DNA from: Vibrio sp. DW001
GTDB taxonomy: Bacteria; Pseudomonadota; Gammaproteobacteria; Enterobacterales; Vibrionaceae
DNA: 64,000 nt
Assembly: GCF_029016285.1 (NCBI RefSeq)
Contig: NZ_CP091976.1
Coordinates: forward strand, 1,178,001-1,242,000
Reading direction: 5' to 3'
Position 1 is the first letter of the stretch. The number at the start of each line of letters is the position of its first letter. Both the position numbers and the translations under genes were made by a program. Positions 43,050-52,401 of the stretch are shown one piece after another. The notes beneath the pieces are model-generated. The model was not told the DNA's origin. It saw only the letters and a list, made by a program, of their open reading frames with translations, and ran no database searches.

Positions 43050-44846
43050 ATGTCCAAAATAGTTAAGCCACTAGGTATCACCGACGTCGTACTGCGCGAT
43101 GCACACCAATCACTTTTTGCTACTCGCCTTCGTTTAGACGACATGCTACCCATTGCTTCAAAACTCGATGAGATCGGATATTGGTCTTTAGAATCTTGGG
43201 GAGGAGCAACGTTCGACTCATGCATCCGATTCCTAGGGGAAGACCCATGGGAGCGTTTGCGTGAACTCAAAAAAGTGATGCCGAATACCAAGCAACAGAT
43301 GCTTTTCCGAGGGCAAAATATTCTCGGTTATCGTCACTACGCTGATGATGTCGTCGATAAGTTTGTAGAACGTGCCGTGGTCAACGGTATGGATGTTTTC
43401 CGTGTATTCGATGCATTGAATGATGTTCGTAATATGCAACAAGCGATTAAAGCGGTGAATCGTCAGGGAGCACATGCTCAAGGTACTATCTGCTATACAA
43501 CAAGTCCTGTGCATACAATGCAGTCGTGGATAGACGTCGCCGAACAACTGGTTGAGTGTGGTGTTGATTCTATTGCGATTAAAGATATGTCCGGAGTGAT
43601 GTCGCCTTATGAGGCGTATGAGCTGGTCTCTACTCTGAAGAAGCAATTGGATGTTGAATTGCACCTCCATTGCCATTCAACCGCAGGTATTGCCGATATG
43701 ACAATGCTTAAGGCTATTGAAGCAGGTGTAGACCGTGTGGATACGGCGATCTCTTCGATGAGTGGTACCTACGGGCACCCAGCAACTGAATCTATTGTTG
43801 CGGCACTGAAAGGCACCGAGCGCGATACGGGTCTTGATATCGAAAAACTAGAGAATATTGCGGCTTATTTTCGTGAGGTTCGTAAGAAATACCACGCGTT
43901 TGAAGGCCAAATGAAAGGCGCTGATTCTCGTATCTTGGTTGCACAGGTTCCGGGTGGCATGCTCACCAACATGGAAGGGCAACTTAAGCAGCAAAACGCG
44001 CTTGACCGTATTGATGAAGTGCTAGAAGAGATCCCTCGTGTCCGCAAGGATCTTGGTTATATACCACTGGTTACTCCAACGTCTCAAATTGTCGGTACTC
44101 AGGCTGTGATTAACGTGATGATGGGTGAACGCTATAAAACCATCACAAAAGAAACAGCAGGTGTATTAAAAGGTGAGTATGGTCAGACACCAGCACCGAT
44201 GGATGCGTCACTGCAAGCGCGAGTGTTAGATGGCGCGAAACCGATAACCTGTCGCCCAGCCGATCTTATTGAACCGGAAGTGTCCACCCTAACAGAATCG
44301 GTAAAAGCAAAAGCGAAGGAAAAAGGCATCACACTGGCCGAAAGTGAAATTGATGATGTGTTAACGGTTGCTCTATTTGATCAAGTAGCATGGAAATTCC
44401 TTGAGAATCGTCACAACCCAGAGGCATTTGAGCCTGTTCCGACGGTGGCTGATCCAGTACCAAAAGCAGCAACAAAATCGACCGCAGATGAAAGCGCGGT
44501 ATATACCGTAAACGTAAACAACCAAGCTTACGTGGTTCAAATCAACGAAGGGGCAGATCCTGATGTGTTAGCTGTTGCCAACACCGCACCTGTCGCTGGA
44601 CTAACATCAACGCCTGCTGCACCTACTGGCAACGCTGAAACAGTATCAGCTCCACTAGCGGGTAATATCTGGAAGATCCACGTCAAGATAGGTGAAACGG
44701 TAAAAGAAGGTGACGTTATTCTGATTCTAGAAGCGATGAAAATGGAAACGGAAATTAGAGCCGCACGTGGCGGTGTTATCGAAAGTGTCACCGTTTCTGA
44801 AGGTGATTCCGTTCAGGTTGGCGATGCACTCGTTGCACTAGCATAA
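43050..44846 (+). CDS. oadA: Oxaloacetate decarboxylase alpha chain, biotin-containing
   Basis: This 598-residue subunit transfers the carboxyl group of oxaloacetate to biotin. The N-terminal TIM-barrel carboxyltransferase has [12 protein letters not shown] with its metal ligand aspartate, the SIAIKDMSG lysine, and the LHLHCHS histidines. A PYC_OADA-type region follows. The C-terminal lipoyl-like domain has EAMKMETE, with the biotinylated lysine at residue 564, after a long alanine/proline/threonine linker. It is an 1800-base gene 24 bp after oadG and 9 bp before oadB. Confidence 0.95.
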   Translation: MSKIVKPLGITDVVLRDAHQSLFATRLRLDDMLPIASKLDEIGYWSLESWGGATFDSCIRFLGEDPWERLRELKKVMPNTKQQMLFRGQNILGYRHYADDVVDKFVERAVVNGMDVFRVFDALNDVRNMQQAIKAVNRQGAHAQGTICYTTSPVHTMQSWIDVAEQLVECGVDSIAIKDMSGVMSPYEAYELVSTLKKQLDVELHLHCHSTAGIADMTMLKAIEAGVDRVDTAISSMSGTYGHPATESIVAALKGTERDTGLDIEKLENIAAYFREVRKKYHAFEGQMKGADSRILVAQVPGGMLTNMEGQLKQQNALDRIDEVLEEIPRVRKDLGYIPLVTPTSQIVGTQAVINVMMGERYKTITKETAGVLKGEYGQTPAPMDASLQARVLDGAKPITCRPADLIEPEVSTLTESVKAKAKEKGITLAESEIDDVLTVALFDQVAWKFLENRHNPEAFEPVPTVADPVPKAATKSTADESAVYTVNVNNQAYVVQINEGADPDVLAVANTAPVAGLTSTPAAPTGNAETVSAPLAGNIWKIHVKIGETVKEGDVILILEAMKMETEIRAARGGVIESVTVSEGDSVQVGDALVALA

Positions 44847-44855
44847 GGGCAAGAA

Positions 44856-46160
44856 ATGGACAGCGTTTTAGCTCTAGTAAGAGACTTTGGTTTCCTTCAC
44901 CTCACTTGGGGTCAGGCAACTATGATTATAGTGGGACTGATACTTCTCTATCTAGCGATAGTTAAGAACTTCGAACCATTGCTTCTTGTACCAATTGGTA
45001 TCGGTGGGATTCTTGCAAACCTGCCTGAAGCAAACCTCGCCATTAGTGGTATTGAAGCCGCCTTACATGCAGGCAATGCGGAAGTAATGCAGGCGTTTGC
45101 CAATATTCTTGGTATGTCTGATGCAGAACCAAATGTGATTAAAGGCGCGTTAGCGATGGCAACGCCTGAGCAAAAAATGCACCTTCACTTAATGGCAGAG
45201 CAATACAAATATTCTGACGGTATGCTTTATACTTTTTATAATGTTTCTATTGCATCAGGGGTCGCTCCTCTGGTTATCTTTATGGGTGTAGGGGCAATGA
45301 CTGACTTTGGTCCGTTATTGGCAAACCCGAAAACCTTGTTGCTTGGCGCGGCAGCTCAATTTGGTATTTTTGCGACCGTGCTTGGTGCCTTGGCTCTGAG
45401 CCAATTCGGTATCATGGACTTTAGCGTGGCGCAGGCGGCGGCTATTGGCATCATTGGTGGTGCAGATGGTCCAACTGCCATTTATGTGTCGAGTTTGTTA
45501 GCGCCTGAGTTGCTTGGTGCAATTGCGGTTGCGGCATACTCCTACATGGCGTTGGTTCCAATGATACAACCGCCGATAATGCGAGCATTAACCACGGAGG
45601 CGGAACGCAGAATTGAGATGAAGCAACTTCGTCCAATAAGCAAAATAGAGAAGGTGTGTTTCCCTCTAATGCTGCTTATTTTGATAGCGATGCTGCTTCC
45701 TTCAGCAACGCCTTTATTGGGTATGTTTTGCTTTGGTAACCTGATGCGTGAATGTGGTGTGGTAGAGCGTTTGTCTGACACTGCACAGAATGGTTTGATC
45801 AATATTGTGACCATTTTCTTAGGCTTGTCGGTTGGGTCAAAGTTGATGGCAGATAAATTCTTACAGCCTCAAACATTAGGAATTCTTGCGCTTGGTATAG
45901 TGGCATTCTGTATCGGAACTGCAGCTGGTTTGCTGATGGCTAAACTAATGAACCGAGTGTTCAAAGATAAGGTTAACCCCTTACTTGGTTCTGCCGGCGT
46001 TTCGGCAGTACCGATGGCGGCACGAGTCACCAATAAAATTGGACTAGAAGCGAACCCACAAAACTTTCTTCTTATGCATGCAATGGGCCCTAATGTTGCC
46101 GGTGTTATCGGTTCAGCGGTCGCGGCTGGTGTGATGATAAAGTATGTGCTAGGCGGTTAA
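44856..46160 (+). CDS. oadB: Oxaloacetate decarboxylase beta chain (sodium pump)
   Basis: This 434-residue membrane subunit decarboxylates carboxybiotin and exports sodium ions. The family markers are visible: the D-containing [16 protein letters not shown] stretch, [17 protein letters not shown] and [19 protein letters not shown]. About nine to eleven helices are expected. Energy from oxaloacetate decarboxylation is thus stored as a sodium gradient in citrate fermentation. It ends the oadGAB operon, followed by a strong terminator. Confidence 0.95.
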   Translation: MDSVLALVRDFGFLHLTWGQATMIIVGLILLYLAIVKNFEPLLLVPIGIGGILANLPEANLAISGIEAALHAGNAEVMQAFANILGMSDAEPNVIKGALAMATPEQKMHLHLMAEQYKYSDGMLYTFYNVSIASGVAPLVIFMGVGAMTDFGPLLANPKTLLLGAAAQFGIFATVLGALALSQFGIMDFSVAQAAAIGIIGGADGPTAIYVSSLLAPELLGAIAVAAYSYMALVPMIQPPIMRALTTEAERRIEMKQLRPISKIEKVCFPLMLLILIAMLLPSATPLLGMFCFGNLMRECGVVERLSDTAQNGLINIVTIFLGLSVGSKLMADKFLQPQTLGILALGIVAFCIGTAAGLLMAKLMNRVFKDKVNPLLGSAGVSAVPMAARVTNKIGLEANPQNFLLMHAMGPNVAGVIGSAVAAGVMIKYVLGG

Positions 46161-46191
46161 GCTTAATAGCGAATAAACAATATAATGGTAA

Positions 46192-46220
46192 AAAGGGAGA
46201 GCGGTGCTCTCCCTTTTTTT
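46192..46220 (+). terminator. Terminator of oadGAB
   Basis: AAAGGGAGAGC (46192-46202) pairs with GCTCTCCCTTT (46206-46216), followed by further T residues. This is a classic rho-independent terminator. Confidence 0.9.
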
Positions 46221-46329
46221 GAGCTTAAATGACCAATCCCATAATTACCGTCATAAAAACCATAAATGATGTTTAACCTGTGCTAAAACTTGATTGTAAT
46301 CGCCATCTTGTCTCTCTCTTTAGGAAACA

Positions 46330-46401
46330 ATGATGATCTATATAGTGCCTGATTCAGTCGTTATCCAAATTGAACAAGAAATTGAGCGAGATTATCTATG
46401 A
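46330..46401 (+). CDS. Short leader frame overlapping citG
   Basis: ATG 46330 (AGGAAACA upstream) opens a 23-codon frame reading MMIYIVPDSVVIQIEQEIER and so on, whose TGA overlaps the citG ATG (ATGA at 46398). It may be a coupled leader peptide or the scar of a deleted gene. There is no homology that I recognise. Confidence 0.35.
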   Translation: MMIYIVPDSVVIQIEQEIERDYL

Positions 46402-47339
46402 TTGCAAGTAATTCTATTCGATGGTTATTAGATGACTGTTGTCTATATGAACAGACCGCCAGTGGTAAATTAGAGCTTAATATCTGTGAGTTAGCAGGTA
46501 ACCTTGCTTACCATGCGATGATGTTAGAAGCACACCTTACACCAAAACCTGGTTTGGTTGATTGCCTGTCAACAGGGGCGCATTCAGACATGGATATCAA
46601 CACGTTTATTGCTAGCTCAAATGCGTTAAGATCATTCATGAAAAAGTTTGTTCGTACCGGGTATGACAATCATCACCTCCCCGCAAGTCAACTTTTGCCT
46701 CGCTTACGTCAAGTTGGCATTGAGGCAGAGAGGACCATGTTTAACGCAACGGATGGTGTAAATACCCATAAAGGGATGATATTCACGCTTGGTTTGATCT
46801 GTGGTGCCGTTGGTTGGTTGCATAAAAAGGGCCTTGCTTATGATGCGATCCATATTCGCAGTGTCATCATGGAATGTTGCGCCAGTTTAGTAAAATATGA
46901 CTTAAAAGAATCCGCTAAGATGCCTGCCACAGCAGGGGAAAGGTTATTTAGAGATCACGGACTGACAGGCATTCGAGGTGAAGCTGCGTATGGATACCCG
47001 ACTATTTTTCAACACGGTTTGTCCGTTTACGAACAGTGCATTTCTGACGGAAAATCCGAAGAACAAGCGATGTCAAAAACACTATTGTCACTAATGGCGA
47101 ATAATAGTGATACGAATCTAGTCAATAGAGGCGGGTTACAAGGCCTAACAATCGTTCAGGAACAGTCGAGAGACATGCTCCTAGCGTTTGATAGCAATCA
47201 TCTCGATTATGAGAAAGCGATATTGGCGTTCGATGAGAAACTCGTCGATCTGAATCTAAGTCCCGGAGGAAGTGCAGACTTACTTGCTGCCACATGGTTA
47301 CTTGCGCAACTCAATATGTGTTCTGATGCAAACCCGTAG
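46398..47339 (+). CDS. citG: Triphosphoribosyl-dephospho-CoA synthase
   Basis: This 313-residue cytoplasmic enzyme makes 2-(5-triphosphoribosyl)-3-dephospho-CoA, the precursor of the citrate lyase prosthetic group, from ATP and dephospho-CoA. Conserved stretches include MLEAHLTPKPGLVDCLSTGAH, ATDGVNTHKGMIFTLG and LSPGGSADLLAATW. It is separated from citX and citC and lies after the oadGAB terminator, translated through a 4-base overlap with the preceding short leader frame. Confidence 0.9.
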   Translation: MIASNSIRWLLDDCCLYEQTASGKLELNICELAGNLAYHAMMLEAHLTPKPGLVDCLSTGAHSDMDINTFIASSNALRSFMKKFVRTGYDNHHLPASQLLPRLRQVGIEAERTMFNATDGVNTHKGMIFTLGLICGAVGWLHKKGLAYDAIHIRSVIMECCASLVKYDLKESAKMPATAGERLFRDHGLTGIRGEAAYGYPTIFQHGLSVYEQCISDGKSEEQAMSKTLLSLMANNSDTNLVNRGGLQGLTIVQEQSRDMLLAFDSNHLDYEKAILAFDEKLVDLNLSPGGSADLLAATWLLAQLNMCSDANP

Positions 47340-47482
47340 GACCTAATGTCGCCGGCTATTAATGAGTTTTATTTATCACACTCGGTGAATTAGTGTGATA
47401 AATAGAGTTCATATGTTTTATATTATCTTTGATTTTCCCCGTAGCCTTCGTTATGGGGACTTTTTTTTATTTAAGGGAAACC

Positions 47483-48265
47483 ATGACTTCAAGTATATGT
47501 ATCGGCATTATCGGTAATTATTTTGGCCATCTAAGTGGTGCGGAAAATGTGCAAGAACACCCATTGCCGAATGGCATTTTTGTCATCAATAAAGATCACG
47601 AAGAGACGTTAACCAGCAATGGACACGTGATGTATCCGAAAGCAGGGTCTAATGTTGATATTGAACCAGAATTCGTCATCAAATTTAACGTGGCATACCA
47701 AAATGGACGCCTTGTCGATTTACAGCCGTTGCAAATAACGATTGGTAATGATTTCACCATTCGAAAATTAGAAGGGTCACAGAAGATCTCCCAACGTAAA
47801 GCCTGGGGAGAAAAGTCAAAAGGGATCAATCAACTTTGGTGGGATATGAAACCCTTTACACCAGAGAACTACGGAAAAAACTTAAAACTGGTGTCATACA
47901 TAGAACGTGATGGTGAGTTCCACTGCGCAACGCCATTGGTTGATTGTTCTGATACGAAGGTTTTTTGCTCGGAGCTAGTTACATGGATAGTGGATCAAAT
48001 TAATAATCAAAAAAATGAAGGGATGTATGAAGAAATATTGCCTTCAATCATAGAGAATAATTACCCTGAGGAATTGGTTTTATATACCGGTGCTCCAAAT
48101 TATTCAAAGTGGGGTACGGATAATTTTATTAAAGTGGGTGATAAAGTACATATCGCGGCTTGCGACGCCGAGGTTTTGGATGAAAATGACATTAAAGCGC
48201 ACTTCAAATCTGGTGACTTAGTTAATAACCAGAATGTAATGACGTTTACACAAGAAATTATTTAG
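47483..48265 (+). CDS. Hypothetical protein, possibly DUF5718/FAA-hydrolase-like
   Basis: This 260-residue soluble protein starts at ATG 47483 with AAGGGAAA upstream; the open frame could begin at 47429. Its opening IGIIGNYFGHLSGAENV and the later ITIGNDFTIRKLEG and QRKAWGEKSKGINQLW motifs remind me of the DUF5718 family, related to the fumarylacetoacetate hydrolase fold. A D/H-containing ENYGKNLKLVSYIERDGEFH segment follows. The role in the citrate region is unclear; a role in hydrolysing or decarboxylating a keto acid is conceivable. It is flanked by its own terminator. Confidence 0.5.
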   Translation: MTSSICIGIIGNYFGHLSGAENVQEHPLPNGIFVINKDHEETLTSNGHVMYPKAGSNVDIEPEFVIKFNVAYQNGRLVDLQPLQITIGNDFTIRKLEGSQKISQRKAWGEKSKGINQLWWDMKPFTPENYGKNLKLVSYIERDGEFHCATPLVDCSDTKVFCSELVTWIVDQINNQKNEGMYEEILPSIIENNYPEELVLYTGAPNYSKWGTDNFIKVGDKVHIAACDAEVLDENDIKAHFKSGDLVNNQNVMTFTQEII

Positions 48266-48283
48266 GCATTGTTCTGAAAAAAA

Positions 48284-48310
48284 AGAGCAATGAAAATAGT
48301 TCATTGCTCT
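48284..48310. terminator. Terminator between the DUF5718-like gene and the opposing small gene
   Basis: AGAGCAATGAA (48284-48294) pairs with TTCATTGCTCT (48300-48310) around AATAG, preceded by an A-run. It likely stops both convergent transcripts. Confidence 0.75.
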
Positions 48311-48325
48311 GTTCCAATAAAATCC

Positions 48326-48601
48326 CTACAAGCACAGTTCCGCTGGAACAATATCAACTCTCTCGTCTATCTCGAGTTGACTTTGATAGCCATAACTATG
48401 TTCTTTGCACAAAGGAACAACAAAAAGTTTTTCTGAAGTCGGTGTTCTATGTTTGACCAAAACACCATGGTCATGTTTTTCAGTACAATTGACTTCAGAA
48501 CAATAACAATAATCTTGTGTAGAAAAATGTTTCCAATATTTTAGCCAATGATTTCTAGCTTCTTCGGTAACAGTATCATCTGATATGTTGGTAACGATCA
48601 T
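48326..48601 (-). CDS. Small cysteine/histidine-rich protein
   Basis: This 91-residue protein begins at ATG 48601 (GAGATAATAAAT upstream). It has clustered ligands: YCYCSEVNCTEKHDHG and later VPLCKEHS. A C-x-C-x4-C set followed by H-x-H and C-x2-H suggests a zinc-binding module, possibly HNH-like or zinc-ribbon-like. I recognise no family. It is the only minus-strand gene between the citG region and tctC and may have its own promoter. Confidence 0.5.
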   Translation of the reverse strand: MIVTNISDDTVTEEARNHWLKYWKHFSTQDYCYCSEVNCTEKHDHGVLVKHRTPTSEKLFVVPLCKEHSYGYQSQLEIDERVDIVPAELCL

Positions 48602-49108
48602 ATTTATTATCTCGTGGCTGTGGAACGAGAGCAATGTTATATATTATATCCGACTCAATCTTTGAACTTCGACACACCAATAAACGGAGTTAAAGTATTT
48701 AGTGGTGTTATTGATTTAAACGTAAAATTTATTTAGGAAACTAATAAGTGCTCTTAAAAAATTATTTTTATAATAGAATAGCAATTCACTATTTTAGTTG
48801 GTGGACGTCGATATATACAATAATATTAATGTGTGTTTTTTTTTGGTTTTTGCGTTGAATACCGTAATTATGTCTATTTTTATATTTATCTAGATTTAAT
48901 AACTCCTTGTAATCTATGGGTATTGTTTCTTTAAATTCATTTACGCCATTTGTAACATTAAAGAACTACTTTTAAGAGTTTTAAATCACATAACCATTTC
49001 TCCTTATATTTAATAATGTTGTTATCAATTAATGATTGATGACGAATTCTCATACTAGCAATTTAGAATGAATACTAATAAATACTAATAAATATTATAG
49101 GTAATTCA
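48602..49108. other. AT-rich upstream region of tctC
   Basis: The 507 bases hold no gene. They contain the 19-bp shared motif at 48933 (listed separately), a long T-run near 48836-48850 and a direct repeat of AATACTAATAAATA at 49072-49095. It is the probable promoter of the tctCBA transporter operon. Confidence 0.5.
48933..48951 (+). promoter_or_regulatory. 19-bp motif shared with the citC promoter region
   Basis: AAATTCATTTACGCCATTT occurs here, about 160 bases upstream of tctC, and identically at 52287-52305 upstream of citC. A 16/19 match in reverse orientation lies between citX and citA. It is a candidate binding site for the CitB response regulator. Confidence 0.6.
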
Positions 49109-50098
49109 ATGAACATGAAACTCAAAAACGTGATGATGGGTGCTGCTATGGCTTCTATCGCTACAATGCCTCTAAGCAATGCTATTGCTAAAGATTATCC
49201 ACCAAGAACTATTTCTATGGTTGCACCTTCTGGCGCTGGTGGTGGTTGGGATTTAACGATTCGTACTGTTGCAAAAACACTGAAAGATACCGGTCTTGTT
49301 GAATCTAACATGCCTGTTACTAACCGTCCTGGTGGCGGTGGTGCAGTTAACCTCGCTTACATGCAAACCAAAAAGAGCAGTGACAAACTTATTTCAGTTT
49401 ATTCTCCTCCTATTTTGCTTACAAATCTTACGGGTGCAAGTAAGTACAGCTACCAAGATACAACACCATTAGCTCGTCTAATTACGGACTATGGCGCATT
49501 TGTGGTTTCTAAAGACTCTAAATACACATCTATCAATGAAATAATGGAAGCGCTGACGAAAGACCCTAAATCCGTGAAAATTGGTGGTACTTCTTCTGCT
49601 GGCTCAATGGATCATATCCAGTTTTTGATTATTGCTAAAGCGGCAGGTGTTCCTAATCTAAGTCAAATCGACTATATCTCATTCCAAGATGGTGGTGCTG
49701 TTGCTCAGGTTCTTGGTGGTCACGTTGACCTGATTTCTACTGGTCTTGGTGATGTAACTTCTCTTGTTAAAAGCGGTGATTTACGTGCTTTAGCACATAC
49801 GGCTGATAAACGTATTGGTGAAGGTTTGGTTGCAGAAATTCCGACAGTAAAAGAACAAGGGATTGATGCTACGTTTGAAAACTGGCGTGGACTGTTCGGG
49901 CCTAAAGATATGCCTGAATATGCGGTAACTTTCTGGAACAAAACATTGAAAGATATGGTTGCTACTCCAGAGTGGGCCGAGGCTCGTGCACGTAATGGTT
50001 GGGATGATGCTTATCAAAATGGCGAAGAATTTACTAAGTTCCTTGCTACAACGAACGAGCAGTACAAAGCTATCCTTGCAGAAATTTTCGCAAAGTAA
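49109..50098 (+). CDS. tctC: TTT transporter receptor, probable citrate-binding protein
   Basis: This 329-residue periplasmic Bug/TctC-type receptor has a signal peptide (first 28 residues, ending near SNAIAKDY) and VAPSGAGGGWDLTIRTVA, NRPGGGGAVNLAYMQ and VKIGGTSSAGSMDH. Position among citrate fermentation genes suggests citrate or another tricarboxylate as ligand. A hairpin separates it from tctB. Transport in this system replaces the CitS sodium symporter that many citrate fermenters use. Confidence 0.9.
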   Translation: MNMKLKNVMMGAAMASIATMPLSNAIAKDYPPRTISMVAPSGAGGGWDLTIRTVAKTLKDTGLVESNMPVTNRPGGGGAVNLAYMQTKKSSDKLISVYSPPILLTNLTGASKYSYQDTTPLARLITDYGAFVVSKDSKYTSINEIMEALTKDPKSVKIGGTSSAGSMDHIQFLIIAKAAGVPNLSQIDYISFQDGGAVAQVLGGHVDLISTGLGDVTSLVKSGDLRALAHTADKRIGEGLVAEIPTVKEQGIDATFENWRGLFGPKDMPEYAVTFWNKTLKDMVATPEWAEARARNGWDDAYQNGEEFTKFLATTNEQYKAILAEIFAK

Positions 50099-50118
50099 TT
50101 GATTAGTTATACGAAAAT

Positions 50119-50142
50119 AAGAGGGAAGGCTACTTCCCTCTT
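50119..50142 (+). terminator. Intercistronic hairpin between tctC and tctB
   Basis: AAGAGGGAAG (50119-50128) pairs perfectly with CTTCCCTCTT (50133-50142) around GCTA. It likely lowers expression of tctBA relative to tctC. The sugar-island TTT operon has a hairpin in the same place. Confidence 0.65.
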
Positions 50143-50195
50143 CATTGTGTCATTTATCAATGTTCCTCCTAGAACTCCTAACATAAGGTTATTCC

Positions 50196-50690
50196 ATGAA
50201 TAGCAAGAATGTTCGCCCAAATTGGGACGCATTTACGGGTTTATTTAGCGTAGCATTCGGTCTGATATATGGCGGTCAAGCCTATACGATGCCAAGAGCG
50301 ATGTTTGGTAACCCAATGGACCCAATTTATTTTCCATTAGGCATTGCAACTTTAGCAATTTTAATCGGTGTGTTATTGCTGGTTAAAAGCAACTTTAAAG
50401 CATCAATAATGGCTTTCACAAATATTATCAATGAAGATTCGGTCAAAAAAAATGATCGGAAAAGAATTTTTTACACTTGTATAATTTCTGTCGCATATGC
50501 TTTGTTATTTGAACATTTAGGTTATGTAATCAGTACATTCCTGTTTATGTCAGCCATGTTGACTATTACAAGTGGGCGCAGTGGTTGGAAAATGAGCATA
50601 GTAGTGGCATTGGTTTTCTCAGTAGCAATATTTTTTATATTCAACACTTTGCTCGCTGTAAGTCTCCCACCTCTGCCATTTATGGAATAA
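50196..50690 (+). CDS. tctB: TTT transporter small permease
   Basis: This 164-residue four-helix TctB-type membrane subunit has PIYFPLGIATLAILIGVLLL near residue 45 and LFEHLGYVISTFLFMSAM near 110, the usual small-permease layout. It pairs with TctA below. Length is standard, in contrast with the enlarged 285-residue homologue of the sugar island. It starts 105 bp after the tctC stop, with the hairpin in between. Confidence 0.85.
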   Translation: MNSKNVRPNWDAFTGLFSVAFGLIYGGQAYTMPRAMFGNPMDPIYFPLGIATLAILIGVLLLVKSNFKASIMAFTNIINEDSVKKNDRKRIFYTCIISVAYALLFEHLGYVISTFLFMSAMLTITSGRSGWKMSIVVALVFSVAIFFIFNTLLAVSLPPLPFME

Positions 50691-50700
50691 GGCGATAATC

Positions 50701-52203
50701 ATGACTGATGTATTTGCGAACTTAATAAATGGTTTTGGCATCGCGCTACAACCATATCATTTACTACTTGTTACCGTTGGTGGCGTTTTAGGTACCATCG
50801 TAGGTATGCTTCCGGGCTTAGGCCCTGCAACCGGTGTTGCAGTGTTACTGCCATTGACTTTTGCTATGGGGCCTACAGCAGCACTCATTACCATGACTGG
50901 TGTTTACATCGGTGCAATGTTTGGTGGGTCTCGTAGTTCGATTTTAATAAATACCCCGGGGGATGGTGCGGCCCTTGCTGCAACTTTCGACGGTTACCCA
51001 ATGGCGATGCAAGGTCGAGCAGAATCTGCATTAGCAATTTCCGCAATTGCCTCGTTAATAGGCGGCACAATAGCGGCCGTATTGATGACGCTTTTAGCTG
51101 AACCAGTTGCGGGGTTTGCCTTAAAATTTGGGCCTGCAGAATACTTTCTGTTAATGGTTGCTGCATTATCAATGACAGCATCTATGTCTAAAAACAACAT
51201 GTTGAAAGGATTCCTTTCAATGGTGGTAGGTTTAGCGATAGCGACAATTGGTATCGATGCACAGTCCGGACTTGACCGCTTTACTTACGGCAGCTTAGAG
51301 TTGCAAACTGGCGTGGATTTCCTTGTTGTGATTATCGGTATCTATGCAATGGGAGAGGTGTTCAAAAGCTTCCGATCGTTGAGCGACGGAACCAAAAAAG
51401 CACAGACTAAATTCAAAAGAATTTGGATTAGTGGTGATGATTGGAAACGTTCTAAATGGCCTATCCTGCGCAGTGCCCCAGTGGGTTTCATTATTGGTTC
51501 ACTTCCTGGAGCTGGCGGTACAATGGCTTCACTTATGTGCTACAACAATGAAAAACAGTTGTCGAAAAACAGTGAAGAGTTTGGTAACGGTGCGATTGAA
51601 GGTCTTGCTGCACCAGAATCTGCGAATAACGCAGCATCAATTGGTGCAATGATCCCTATGTTAACATTGGGGGTTCCTGGTTCAGGTACCACGGCAGTAA
51701 TGATGGGCGCATTGTTAATGCTCGGTATTCAGCCTGGTCCACTCTTGTTTACTCAGTATCCAGATACAGCTTGGGGCTTAATTGCGTCAATGTTTGTAGC
51801 GAACTTCATTTTAGCGATTGTAAATATACCGTTGGCAGGTGTTTTAGTGAGAGTGCTTGCTATACCGCCTAAGGTTCTGTACCCGATTGTTCTTGGTCTT
51901 GCTTTTGTAGGCTGTTATGCAATCAGTAGTTCGGTTATGGATTTCTATATTCTGACTATATTGGGTGTTGCTGGGGTTGTAATGAAGCGTGCTGATATTC
52001 CTACCGCGCCTATGATTCTTGCCGTCATCGTTGGTGGTACTATGGAACAGTCATTCCGTCAGGCTTACCGAATCGCGAACCAAGATGTATCAATATTTGT
52101 GGGCTCTTCTGTGTCACAAGGACTGATATTAATTACTATCTTGTCCGTTGTTTTGCCAATCTTAGGCATGATGAGAAAACGTAAGAAAGAAGCAATCGCT
52201 TAA
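50701..52203 (+). CDS. tctA: TTT transporter large permease
   Basis: This 500-residue, approximately twelve-helix TctA has the paired motifs GMLPGLGPATGVAVLLPLTF near the N-terminus, GSLPGAGGTMASLM in the middle and LGVPGSGTTAVMMGALL after it. It forms the translocation path of the transporter and would be driven by sodium or proton gradients. It starts 10 bp after tctB and is followed by a strong terminator. Confidence 0.9.
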   Translation: MTDVFANLINGFGIALQPYHLLLVTVGGVLGTIVGMLPGLGPATGVAVLLPLTFAMGPTAALITMTGVYIGAMFGGSRSSILINTPGDGAALAATFDGYPMAMQGRAESALAISAIASLIGGTIAAVLMTLLAEPVAGFALKFGPAEYFLLMVAALSMTASMSKNNMLKGFLSMVVGLAIATIGIDAQSGLDRFTYGSLELQTGVDFLVVIIGIYAMGEVFKSFRSLSDGTKKAQTKFKRIWISGDDWKRSKWPILRSAPVGFIIGSLPGAGGTMASLMCYNNEKQLSKNSEEFGNGAIEGLAAPESANNAASIGAMIPMLTLGVPGSGTTAVMMGALLMLGIQPGPLLFTQYPDTAWGLIASMFVANFILAIVNIPLAGVLVRVLAIPPKVLYPIVLGLAFVGCYAISSSVMDFYILTILGVAGVVMKRADIPTAPMILAVIVGGTMEQSFRQAYRIANQDVSIFVGSSVSQGLILITILSVVLPILGMMRKRKKEAIA

Positions 52204-52217
52204 TATAAAAGTGATTA

Positions 52218-52255
52218 AAAACGGTGCAATCTATTAGATTAGCACCGTTTTTTTA
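52218..52255 (+). terminator. Terminator of the tctCBA operon
   Basis: AAAACGGTGC (52218-52227) pairs with GCACCGTTTT (52242-52251) and is followed by additional T residues. The loop itself holds an AATC/GATT mini-stem. Confidence 0.85.
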
Positions 52256-52286
52256 ATTTATATATATCTACCAATATTATTGAAAT

Positions 52287-52305
52287 AAATTCATTTACGC
52301 CATTT
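52287..52305 (+). promoter_or_regulatory. 19-bp motif shared with the tctC promoter region
   Basis: AAATTCATTTACGCCATTT, identical to 48933-48951, lies 97 bases upstream of the citC start. This placement in front of two separate citrate operons argues for a common regulator, most simply CitB. Confidence 0.6.
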
Positions 52306-52401
52306 AAATATTATTAACTAAATTCAGTTATGATTTAAATCATGATATTAATACTGCATATAAACGATACTTAACAAGTTATTAAGTAGTAGGAAAAGTC
52401 A

